Shown here one piece after another: positions 1-5,375 of a stretch of 11,268 bases of DNA. The notes beneath the pieces were generated by a model. It was not told where the DNA came from. It ran no database searches and saw only the letters and a list, made by a program, of their open reading frames with translations. The translations under genes and the position numbers were made by a program. The first letter of the stretch is position 1; each line of letters opens with the position of its first letter. Location of the stretch: assembly GCA_946482595.1 (NCBI GenBank), contig CAMLSD010000129.1, forward strand, positions 1-11,268, written 5' to 3'. The DNA comes from an uncultured Comamonadaceae bacterium. Its GTDB lineage: Bacteria; Pseudomonadota; Gammaproteobacteria; Burkholderiales; Burkholderiaceae.

Positions 1-170
1 CTGCGCCCCGCCCGCCCCCCGAGGGGGTCAAGGAAACTTGGGGCGGCCCGGCGTTGGCTTGTGACTGCCCCCAGGGCCGGGCTGCGCCCCGCCCGCCCCC
101 CGAGGGGGTCAAGGAAACTTGGGGCGGCCCGGCGTTTCCTTGAGAGCGCCCCCAGGGCCGGGCTGCGCCC
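1..170. repeat. Tandem 81-bp GC-rich intergenic repeat (two full units plus a stub)
   Basis: Unit 1 is 1-81, unit 2 is 82-162, and an 8-base stub (CTGCGCCC) of a third begins at 163. By eye the two units differ at only 5 positions, all between units' positions 56 and 66; the first 55 bases are identical. Each unit can fold on itself: 8-13 (CCGCCC) pairs with 41-46 (GGGCGG) and encloses two hairpins, CCCCC/GGGGG at 15-19/23-27 and CAAG/CTTG at 29-32/37-40 with a GAAA loop. An outer stem 3-7/50-54 is also possible. The array starts about 10 bases past the stop codon of the minus-strand membrane protein gene. It may extend past the window's left edge. I infer a member of a dispersed intergenic repeat family; copy number in the genome cannot be seen here. 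Confidence 0.9.
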
Positions 171-179
171 AGCGCTGGA

Positions 180-833
180 TCAGGGCGCGCGCGTGGCTTG
201 CCAGGCGGGCAGCCGCCAGTCGAAAGCCACCGCGGCCAGACGCAGTCCGCAGGCCACCACGGCCCCGCCAAGCAGGGCCATCCAGGGGGGCAGTGCCAGC
301 ATCTGGGCCCCCACGACAATCCAGCCGCCGATGAAGGCGCAGATCGCATAGGGGCGGTGGTCATTGAAAGCCCGGGGGATCTCGTTGCAGACGATGTCGC
401 GCAGCACACCGCCAAAGACGGCCGTCATCAGCCCGAACAGCACCGCCACGATGGCTGGCATGCCGCTGTCCAGCGCGATCTGTGTACCGCTGGCTGAGAA
501 CAGACCCAGCCCGACCGCATCGGGCCATTGCATTGCACGTTCGGTGGGCTCGAGGTGACGGGCCCGCATGAACAGCATCGCGGCCATGCACAACACGAGC
601 AGGCCCCACAGCCAGCCGGCATGTTCGACCCAGAACAGCGGGCGCCGGTCGAGCAGGACGTCACGCACCGTGCCGCCACCGAAGGCGGCCAGCCCGCCCA
701 CCACGCAGATGCCCACCGCATCGAGCCGCTTGCGTGCGCCCTCGATGACGCCGGACAAGGCAAAGGCCACCGAGGCGGCCGCCTCGGCAACCACCTGAAC
801 CTGACTGAGAACCCACGGGGTCGTGCCGGACAT
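180..833 (-). CDS. TRIC/UPF0126 family inner-membrane protein (two-repeat)
   Basis: Predicted 217-residue polytopic inner-membrane protein of the family called UPF0126, now grouped with trimeric intracellular cation channels; members such as E. coli YicG and YadS are small cation channels or glycine-linked transporters of uncertain role. The family hallmark is visible: two homologous halves, each with a Gly-rich motif followed by Arg-Asp (GGGTVRD at residues 52-58, GGVLRD at 141-146), the second followed by NEIP. Hydrophobic segments lie near 13-31, 38-55, 72-90, 105-121, 126-143, 162-180 and 184-203. The open frame extends 47 codons further upstream, but that part is Arg/Pro-rich and unlike the family, so I start at the ATG before SGTTPWV. 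No clear Shine-Dalgarno precedes it. It lies 80 bp downstream of the thioesterase gene, with a candidate promoter of its own between. Substrate unknown. Confidence 0.88.
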   Translation of the reverse strand: MSGTTPWVLSQVQVVAEAAASVAFALSGVIEGARKRLDAVGICVVGGLAAFGGGTVRDVLLDRRPLFWVEHAGWLWGLLVLCMAAMLFMRARHLEPTERAMQWPDAVGLGLFSASGTQIALDSGMPAIVAVLFGLMTAVFGGVLRDIVCNEIPRAFNDHRPYAICAFIGGWIVVGAQMLALPPWMALLGGAVVACGLRLAAVAFDWRLPAWQATRAP

Positions 834-861
834 GCGTGCTGTGCCAGAACCGTTGAGCCGG

Positions 862-867
862 ATTGTA
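862..867 (-). promoter_or_regulatory. Candidate -10 box for the TRIC-family gene
   Basis: On the minus strand 867-862 reads TACAAT, five of six matches to the sigma-70 -10 consensus, 28 bases upstream of the chosen ATG. It sits in an otherwise very GC-rich 80-bp gap. No good -35 hexamer is visible at 16-18 bases, so this is a weak call. Confidence 0.35.
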
Positions 868-913
868 GGCAGCGTGGGGCGCCGCCTCGGCGACACGGCG
901 TGCGCGCAGCGGT

Positions 914-1732
914 TCAGGCGTAGACCGCGACCACCTGGTAGCCCAGCGCGGCCAGTTCGCCCGATGGCGTCCACAGCTTGGATGACTCATTGATGTAACC
1001 GCCGCCGGCCGCGTGCGTGTCCTTGTCGACACGCCACCATGCCTGCGGATCGGTATCGGTGTGTGCCCCGGCCTGGGGTCGCAACTCCAGGGACCATGAA
1101 ACCGAACTTGCCGGCGTGGGCTGGCGCACGCGACCGATGGCGGGCGTGGGCGCGGCGTCGGCCAGCATCACGGTCATCAGTTCATCGTCGACCCCGTGCG
1201 GCTGCACCAGCCGCAGGTGAATGCGCGAATGCCAGGCCGAGCCGCCACCATAAGGCAGGTCGCCCTCGGCCCAGCGCATGTCAAGGTGCTGTACGAAGTT
1301 GGGCGCCACGCCCGGCACGAAAGGCCGCCATGCCGAGTCCTCGGGCGTGAGACTCACCTCAGGGCGGCGTGGGCGCAGTTCGTCCAGGGACGATACGCGC
1401 GCCGCACCGAACACACCGACCAGCAGCGCGCTCACGTCGCCGTCGCGCATCACGCTGGCCTGCACCTGGCGCACATTGCGCCCGGCCCGGATCACCTGAA
1501 CGCGCACCTCGACCGGGCCCGCGTCGATCGGCCCGATGAAGTTGGTCTGCAGTGCACGCAGTGGCCAGTCCGCGCCTGCGAGATCGCGCATGGCCTGCAC
1601 GCCGAGTACGGCGATCAGGCCACCGAACGAGGTGCGCCCCTGCAGCCAGTCCGGGGTGACGTGAAAGCCGACCCGGTCATCTTGCCGTTGGCGCAGCGCC
1701 AGGACCTGCGCCAGGGAGGTGAGTTCGTTCAT
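914..1732 (-). CDS. TesB-like acyl-CoA thioesterase (double hotdog)
   Basis: Predicted 272-residue cytoplasmic thioesterase that hydrolyses acyl-CoA thioesters; the acyl chain cannot be told from sequence. It has the length and layout of the TesB/4HBT_3 type, two hotdog domains in one chain. The N-terminal half carries the hotdog helix region GRTSFGGLIAVLGVQAM (32-48) and the strand LRALQTNFIGPI (58-69); the C-terminal half ends in LAALGYQVV (260-268). Candidates for the TesB-type Asp/Ser-or-Thr/Gln active site are D192 (in LADAAP), S210 or S212, and Q266. The frame is open 22 codons upstream, with an alternative ATG at 1771. I prefer the ATG at 1732 because the leader looks unlike the family and a plausible -10 box lies at 1770-1775. 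It follows the oxidoreductase gene by 71 bp and may have its own promoter. Confidence 0.85.
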   Translation of the reverse strand: MNELTSLAQVLALRQRQDDRVGFHVTPDWLQGRTSFGGLIAVLGVQAMRDLAGADWPLRALQTNFIGPIDAGPVEVRVQVIRAGRNVRQVQASVMRDGDVSALLVGVFGAARVSSLDELRPRRPEVSLTPEDSAWRPFVPGVAPNFVQHLDMRWAEGDLPYGGGSAWHSRIHLRLVQPHGVDDELMTVMLADAAPTPAIGRVRQPTPASSVSWSLELRPQAGAHTDTDPQAWWRVDKDTHAAGGGYINESSKLWTPSGELAALGYQVVAVYA

Positions 1733-1757
1733 GGGTCGAAGTGGCCGAAGCCGTTGG

Positions 1758-1798
1758 ATGGGTTGACCCATTATCGAACGATCGTGCTTTTTTTGCAC
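1758..1798 (-). promoter_or_regulatory. Candidate promoter and dyad upstream of the thioesterase gene
   Basis: Reading on the minus strand, an A7 tract (1794-1788) is flanked by GTGC and GCAC (1784-1798), followed by GATAAT (1775-1770), a five-of-six -10 match about 38 bases before the ATG at 1732. A perfect dyad ATGGGT-TG-ACCCAT (1758-1771) overlaps the end of the -10 box and the expected transcription start, a typical repressor position. The -35 region is poor. The alternative ATG at 1771 would make part of this coding. Confidence 0.4.
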
Positions 1799-1803
1799 CC
1801 GGT

Positions 1804-2874
1804 TTATTGGATCTCCACCTCGCGGCCTTCCCGGGCGGACTGCAGGCCGGCTTCGATCAGCGTCATCACGCGCAGGGCCTCATGCGCGGGGACCGGATTC
1901 GGGCCCTGGCCCTGCAGGGCATCCCGCACCGCGGCGTAGTAAGCGAGGTAGTCGCCGCGCAGCGTGGGCCAGGGTTGCGGCACGGGCGTGCCGGACGGGG
2001 CGGTGGTGAGCGTGCCCACGCGGGGGTCGATGCCGAACAGGTCCGACAGGCCCTGCATGCCGTGACGGGGGCGCGCGCCAGCCTTGAGGGCGTCTTCCTG
2101 GGTGTCGAGCCCATGTTTCACATAGCTGCCCGCCGTGCCGTGCACGGCAAAACGGGGGCCGGGTGAGGCGACCAGGGCGCTGGCATGCAGGATCACCCGC
2201 AGAGCCTCGTTGCGCTGGCCGTAACGCAAGCGCGCCTGGAACCAGTCGTCCGCCTGGGCGCCGTCGCGCTGGCGGGCCAGGTCCAGCGAGACCGCGGCCG
2301 GGGTGCCGAACAGCATCAGCGCCTGATCGAGCAGGTGGGGCCCCAGGTCGTACCACAGGCCGGTGCCGGCGCCGGCCTGTTCGCGCCAGCGGGCGCGGAC
2401 CTCCGGGCGATAGCGGTCGAAATGCGACTCGAAGTGCACGATGCGCCCAAGCTGGCCTGAGTGCATCACCTGCTGCAGTGTCAGGAAGTCGGCGTCCCAG
2501 CGGCGGTTGTGGAAGACCGACAGCAGGCGGCCCCGCTCGCGGGCCAGCGCCTCCAGCTCGCGACCCTCGTCGAGCGTGACGGTGAAGGGTTTGTCCACCA
2601 CGACATGCTTGCCGTGCAGCAAGGCGGCCCGTGCGATCGCATGGTGGGTGTCGTTCGGGGTGGGCACGACGACCAGATCGACATCGCTGCGTGCCAGCAC
2701 CTCGTCGACCGTTCCAACCACCGCCACCTCGGGCCAGTCCGCCCACACCGGGGCCGGGTCACGCCCGGTGCACACGACCTGCAGGGTCAGGCCCGGAACG
2801 CCGGCCACCAGCGGCGCGTGGAAGGTCTTGCTGGCATAGCCATAGCCGATGAGGGCAACGCGGATCGGATTCAT
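1804..2874 (-). CDS. Gfo/Idh/MocA family NAD(P)-dependent oxidoreductase, YdgJ/IolW-like
   Basis: Predicted 356-residue cytoplasmic dehydrogenase acting on a polyol, sugar or inositol-like substrate. The N-terminal Rossmann fold begins RVALIGYGYAS (5-15), and the dinucleotide-binding region ends with the family's (E/D)KP motif as VDKPF (93-97). PTPNDTHH (71-78) and SVFHNRRWDADF (119-130) are typical of the YdgJ/IolW branch, to which E. coli YdgJ and the B. subtilis NADP-dependent scyllo-inositol dehydrogenase IolW belong (recalled, not searched). The catalytic-region motif WYDLGPHLLDQ (174-184) supplies D176 and H180. The C-terminal half is the alpha/beta substrate domain; length is normal. 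The ATG follows a weak CTCGCC-type upstream region with no strong ribosome site. It begins 27 bp after the CMD-family gene, so co-transcription from the HxlR-facing promoter is likely. Exact substrate unknown. Confidence 0.92.
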   Translation of the reverse strand: MNPIRVALIGYGYASKTFHAPLVAGVPGLTLQVVCTGRDPAPVWADWPEVAVVGTVDEVLARSDVDLVVVPTPNDTHHAIARAALLHGKHVVVDKPFTVTLDEGRELEALARERGRLLSVFHNRRWDADFLTLQQVMHSGQLGRIVHFESHFDRYRPEVRARWREQAGAGTGLWYDLGPHLLDQALMLFGTPAAVSLDLARQRDGAQADDWFQARLRYGQRNEALRVILHASALVASPGPRFAVHGTAGSYVKHGLDTQEDALKAGARPRHGMQGLSDLFGIDPRVGTLTTAPSGTPVPQPWPTLRGDYLAYYAAVRDALQGQGPNPVPAHEALRVMTLIEAGLQSAREGREVEIQ

Positions 2875-2901
2875 GGTGGCGGAGGCGAGTGGTGTCGACC
2901 C

Positions 2902-3486
2902 TCATTGTCCGCTGGCGGGCGCGGACGTTGTTGCACCGTACTGATCGAAGTCCGGGCGTGCGAGCGCCACGAGCATGGCCACCCCCGTATAGAGGCCCAC
3001 GAGGTGTGTGATCTCGATGAGCGTGGCGTCGTCGTGGTGGGTGCGGAGCCGGGCATACAACTCATCGTCGACGTCCAGACGGAGCACCAGCGCGTCCACC
3101 AGATCCAGCACGGCGTGTTCTGCCGCAGACCACAGTTGCGGATCGATCGTGTGACGACGCAGATCCTGGATCTGCGCGACGCTCAGGCCCATGCGCCCGG
3201 CGATCGTCTGCTCATGAAGGTTGGCTTCGTAGGCCGCGCCCGTGGCTTGGCACGTGCGCAGCACGATGCACTCGCGCAGCGCTGGCGGCAATGTCTTGCG
3301 GTCGAACAGGCCCGTCGGCCCCAGCAGGCCGCTGTCCACCAGTGCGATGAAGAGGCCCGGATTGCGGGCCACGGTGGCAAACAGGCGGGGCGCCGGCATG
3401 CCCGGTGGCAACAGCCGGTCCAGGCGGGCCTGGATCTCGGGCGGATAGGGGGTTGGCAGCGGGGCGATACGGGGTGAAGTCGGCAT
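2902..3486 (-). CDS. Carboxymuconolactone decarboxylase (CMD/AhpD-fold) family protein
   Basis: Predicted 194-residue cytoplasmic all-helical protein of the CMD family, which covers gamma-carboxymuconolactone decarboxylases and AhpD-type peroxidase partners. The family core is visible: LPPALRECIVLRTCQATGAAYEANLHEQ (66-93), matching the usual RE..ILR....G..YEW..H pattern with Y86, E87 and H91. The AhpD redox motif CxxC is absent; C73 and C79 lie earlier and are not arranged that way, so peroxidase activity is not supported. A second helical section (LWSAAEHAVLDLVDALV, 117-133) is also typical. The start is well fixed by AAGGAG five bases before the ATG. It is the first gene of a probable operon with the downstream oxidoreductase and is divergent from an HxlR regulator, which likely controls it. 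Its reaction cannot be assigned. Confidence 0.85.
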   Translation of the reverse strand: MPTSPRIAPLPTPYPPEIQARLDRLLPPGMPAPRLFATVARNPGLFIALVDSGLLGPTGLFDRKTLPPALRECIVLRTCQATGAAYEANLHEQTIAGRMGLSVAQIQDLRRHTIDPQLWSAAEHAVLDLVDALVLRLDVDDELYARLRTHHDDATLIEITHLVGLYTGVAMLVALARPDFDQYGATTSAPASGQ

Positions 3487-3491
3487 GAAAG

Positions 3492-3497
3492 CTCCTT
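3492..3497 (-). promoter_or_regulatory. Ribosome binding site of the CMD-family gene
   Basis: The minus strand reads AAGGAG, a near-perfect Shine-Dalgarno, with a 5-base gap (CTTTC) before the ATG at 3486. It is the strongest ribosome site in the window and fixes this start. The proximal operator dyad lies only one base upstream of it (3499). Confidence 0.85.
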
Positions 3498-3498
3498 A

Positions 3499-3515
3499 GC
3501 TACAAAAATAGTAGC
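3499..3515. promoter_or_regulatory. Operator-like dyad 1, GCTAC-N7-GTAGC
   Basis: Perfect 5-bp inverted repeat with a 7-base AT-rich centre (AAAAATA). It covers TACTAT (minus strand 3514-3509), the best -10 candidate for the CMD-family gene. An identical-arm copy with the same spacing lies 35 bp away centre to centre. I infer a binding site for the adjacent HxlR-type dimer. Confidence 0.7.
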
Positions 3516-3533
3516 AATCGGATGATGCCATAA

Positions 3534-3550
3534 GCTACGGAATTTGTAGC
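3534..3550. promoter_or_regulatory. Operator-like dyad 2, GCTAC-N7-GTAGC
   Basis: Second copy with the same arms and the same 7-base spacing (centre GGAATTT). It covers the -35 zone of the CMD-family promoter on the minus strand, and its right end overlaps TTGTAG (3544-3549), the only -35-like hexamer for the HxlR gene on the plus strand. Occupation could therefore control both divergent genes. Confidence 0.7.
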
Positions 3551-3603
3551 AAACTGCCGGCAGCGCTTTTTACCCACGGTCAGCCCCGACTGCCTGTTCG
3601 ACC

Positions 3604-3945
3604 ATGCACCACACCACCGAGCCCATCGTCGCCAAGGACGCCATCAATGCCGCCATCGAGCTGTTTCACCGCCGTTGGGTGTTGCGGATCCTGTGGGAGC
3701 TGCGCAGCGGACCGATGACCTTCCGCGCACTCCAGGTGGCCTGCAACGAGGTCTCGCCCACTGTGCTCAATCTGCGCCTCAAGGAGCTGCGTGCGGCCCG
3801 GCTGGTCGTTCACGCCTCAGGGCAGGGCTATCAGCTGGACCACCACGGGCAGTCGCTGCTTGACGCCATGCAACCGCTGATGCGATGGTCTGTGGGCTGG
3901 TGGAAGGACACGACGACCGCCGATGGGGCGGCTGCTCAGGAGTGA
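3604..3945 (+). CDS. HxlR-family winged-helix transcriptional regulator
   Basis: Predicted 113-residue DNA-binding regulator; HxlR proteins act as dimers and often sense electrophiles, quinones or disulfide stress. Family features seen: the helix with HRRWVLRILWELRSGPMTF (22-40), which matches the usual GKW...IL..L..G..RF pattern; the helix-turn-helix with VSPTVLNLRLKELRAARLV (50-68); and the wing ASGQGYQLDHHGQSLL (71-86). The N-terminal Cys-Pro found in most redox-sensing members is absent (PIVAKDA at 7-13 instead); the only cysteine is C47. This suggests a signal other than thiol oxidation, or sensing through C47. No good Shine-Dalgarno is visible before the ATG. Divergent from the CMD-family gene across a 117-bp gap with two matching dyads, its probable targets and possible autoregulatory sites. 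Confidence 0.9.
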   Translation: MHHTTEPIVAKDAINAAIELFHRRWVLRILWELRSGPMTFRALQVACNEVSPTVLNLRLKELRAARLVVHASGQGYQLDHHGQSLLDAMQPLMRWSVGWWKDTTTADGAAAQE

Positions 3946-4009
3946 AGGTACTGGGGCCTTGCGGACCCTGGTCGGCCTCAGGGCGCCGGGCGGCGTACCA
4001 TCTGCGCCC

Positions 4010-5323
4010 ATGTCCACCGCACGCCGAACCCTTGCCGACTGGCTCGCCCATTGCGAGCGCATCCATCCTGTCACCATCGACATGACGCTCGAACGCGTCG
4101 CGTCGGTTGCCCGTCGCATGGCGTTGCAGATGCCCTGTCCGGTGTTCACCGTGGCCGGCACGAACGGAAAGGGCTCGACCTGCGCCATGCTCGAAGCCAT
4201 CGGGCTGCAGGCAGGCTACCGCACCGGGGTCTATACCTCGCCGCATCTGGTGCGCTTCGAGGAGCGCTGCCGGCTCCAGGGTGAGCCGGTGCGGGCCGAC
4301 GCCCTGTTGCCGCATTTCGAGCGGGTCGAGGCGGCACGAGGCGACACCTCGATCACCTATTTCGAATTCACGACGCTGGCTATCCTGAGCCTGCTGGCCG
4401 ACAGTGCGCTGGACATGATCGTGCTGGAGGTCGGCCTGGGCGGGCGCCTGGATGCCGTCAACGTCATCGACACCGATTGCGCCATCGTCACCAGCATCGA
4501 CATCGACCACACCGAATACCTCGGGCCCGACCGAGAGTCCATCGGCCGCGAAAAGGCGGGCATCTTCCGCGCCGGCCGGCCGGCCATCGTCAGTGATCCG
4601 ATGGCACCGCAGTCCGTGCGGGCCCATGCCGAAGCCCTCGGCGCCGACCTGTGGGTCTTCGGTCGCGATTTCAACTATTCGGGGGATCGTCAGCAGTGGT
4701 CCTGGGCCGGCCGCACGAAGCGCTTCAATGGCATGGCCTACCCGGCCCTGCGCGGGGCCAACCAGCTGCTCAATGCGTCCGGCGTGCTGGCCGCATTCGA
4801 AGCCGTGCGTGATCGCCTGCCGATCACCGCCCAGGCGGTGCGCAACGGGCTGGCCATGGTGGAGCTGCCGGGGCGATTCCAGATCGTGCCGGGCCAGCCC
4901 ACGCTGGTGCTCGACGTGGCGCACAACCCGCATGCCGTGGCCGCGCTGGCCGAAAACCTCGACCAGATGGGGTTCTTCCCGCGCACGCACGCTGTTTTCG
5001 GCGCCATGGCCGACAAGGACACCGCCGGCATCCTGGCGCGCATCGCCCCATTGGTCGACGCCTGGTATTTCACCGACCTGCCCACACCCAGGGCGGCCAG
5101 TGCGGCGCAGTTGGCGGCGCTGTGGCGCACGCTGCCGTCATTGCCCGGTCCGGCCCGCCCGCCCGTTCCATGCAGCGAGCACGCAGACCCGATGCAAGCT
5201 TTGCATGCTGCCCTGGGCGCCTGTGACCCCACTGATAGAATCGTGGTGTTCGGCTCGTTCTTCACCGTCGGGGGCGTACTGCAAGACGGGGTGCCCCGGC
5301 TCTCCGCGAAACACCTCGGTTGA
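4010..5323 (+). CDS. folC: Bifunctional dihydrofolate/folylpolyglutamate synthase
   Basis: Cytoplasmic Mur-ligase-family enzyme of 437 residues that joins glutamate to dihydropteroate and then extends the glutamate tail of folates, using ATP. The ATP-binding P-loop GTNGKGST lies at 50-57, followed by YTSPHLVRFEER (76-87). The central domain carries the family signatures LEVGLGGRLDAVNV, TSIDIDHTEYLG and GREKAGIFR. The C-terminal ligase domain holds VLDVAHNPHA and FGAMADKD, and ends near VVFGSFFTVGGV. The frame extends back into the HxlR gene, but the ATG before STARRTLADWL gives the usual N-terminus. No Shine-Dalgarno is seen; TACCAT (3996-4001) just upstream might be a weak -10, which would make the message nearly leaderless. 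First gene of the folC-gltX run. Upstream there is no accD, its usual proteobacterial neighbour. The 3' end hides an AT-rich codon island. Confidence 0.96.
   Translation: MSTARRTLADWLAHCERIHPVTIDMTLERVASVARRMALQMPCPVFTVAGTNGKGSTCAMLEAIGLQAGYRTGVYTSPHLVRFEERCRLQGEPVRADALLPHFERVEAARGDTSITYFEFTTLAILSLLADSALDMIVLEVGLGGRLDAVNVIDTDCAIVTSIDIDHTEYLGPDRESIGREKAGIFRAGRPAIVSDPMAPQSVRAHAEALGADLWVFGRDFNYSGDRQQWSWAGRTKRFNGMAYPALRGANQLLNASGVLAAFEAVRDRLPITAQAVRNGLAMVELPGRFQIVPGQPTLVLDVAHNPHAVAALAENLDQMGFFPRTHAVFGAMADKDTAGILARIAPLVDAWYFTDLPTPRAASAAQLAALWRTLPSLPGPARPPVPCSEHADPMQALHAALGACDPTDRIVVFGSFFTVGGVLQDGVPRLSAKHLG
5192..5206. promoter_or_regulatory. Dyad ATGCAA-GCT-TTGCAT inside folC
   Basis: Perfect 6-bp inverted repeat with a 3-base centre. 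In frame it is read as ATG CAA GCT TTG CAT and is followed by GCT, a run of codons avoided elsewhere in this GC-rich gene, so the bases may be held by something other than protein sequence. It lies 30 bases upstream of an extended -10 box, where an activator site could sit. Function inferred only. Confidence 0.35.
5233..5241 (+). promoter_or_regulatory. Candidate extended -10 promoter inside the 3' end of folC
   Basis: TGATAGAAT fits the extended -10 form TGnTATAAT with one mismatch. It lies about 135 bases upstream of the dedD-like start. It forces a rare AGA arginine codon (5237-5239) in a gene that otherwise uses CGN codons. No good -35 hexamer is present, which extended -10 promoters tolerate. 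It could serve dedD, cvpA and purF independently of folC. Confidence 0.45.
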
Positions 5324-5375
5324 GTTCTGCCCGTGCGGCGCCATCTTGTGTCCTGTCCCACCAGCTCTCCGACGC

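Noticed and set aside
1..170. CRISPR array
   Set aside because: Two 81-bp tandem units with near-identical, not unique, intervening sequence and no cas genes.
834..974. 47-codon N-terminal extension of the TRIC-family gene
   Set aside because: Arg/Pro-rich, unlike the family, overlaps the end of the thioesterase gene and would run through the candidate -10 box.
2461..3477. 338-codon plus-strand frame over the CMD and oxidoreductase genes
   Set aside because: His/Gln/Arg-rich shadow of two genes with clear motifs on the other strand.
3554..3563. CTGCCGGCAG palindrome between operator 2 and the HxlR start
   Set aside because: A 10-base GC palindrome is common by chance in such DNA, and it does not share the GCTAC arms.
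3779..4990. 403-codon minus-strand frame across the HxlR gene and folC
   Set aside because: Antisense shadow of genes with firm family motifs; no domain or ribosome site seen.
4452..5375. 308 codons of open frame upstream of and in frame with the dedD-like gene
   Set aside because: It lies wholly inside folC in another frame, is Arg/Ser/Pro/Trp-rich, and the family-type N-terminus begins at 5376.
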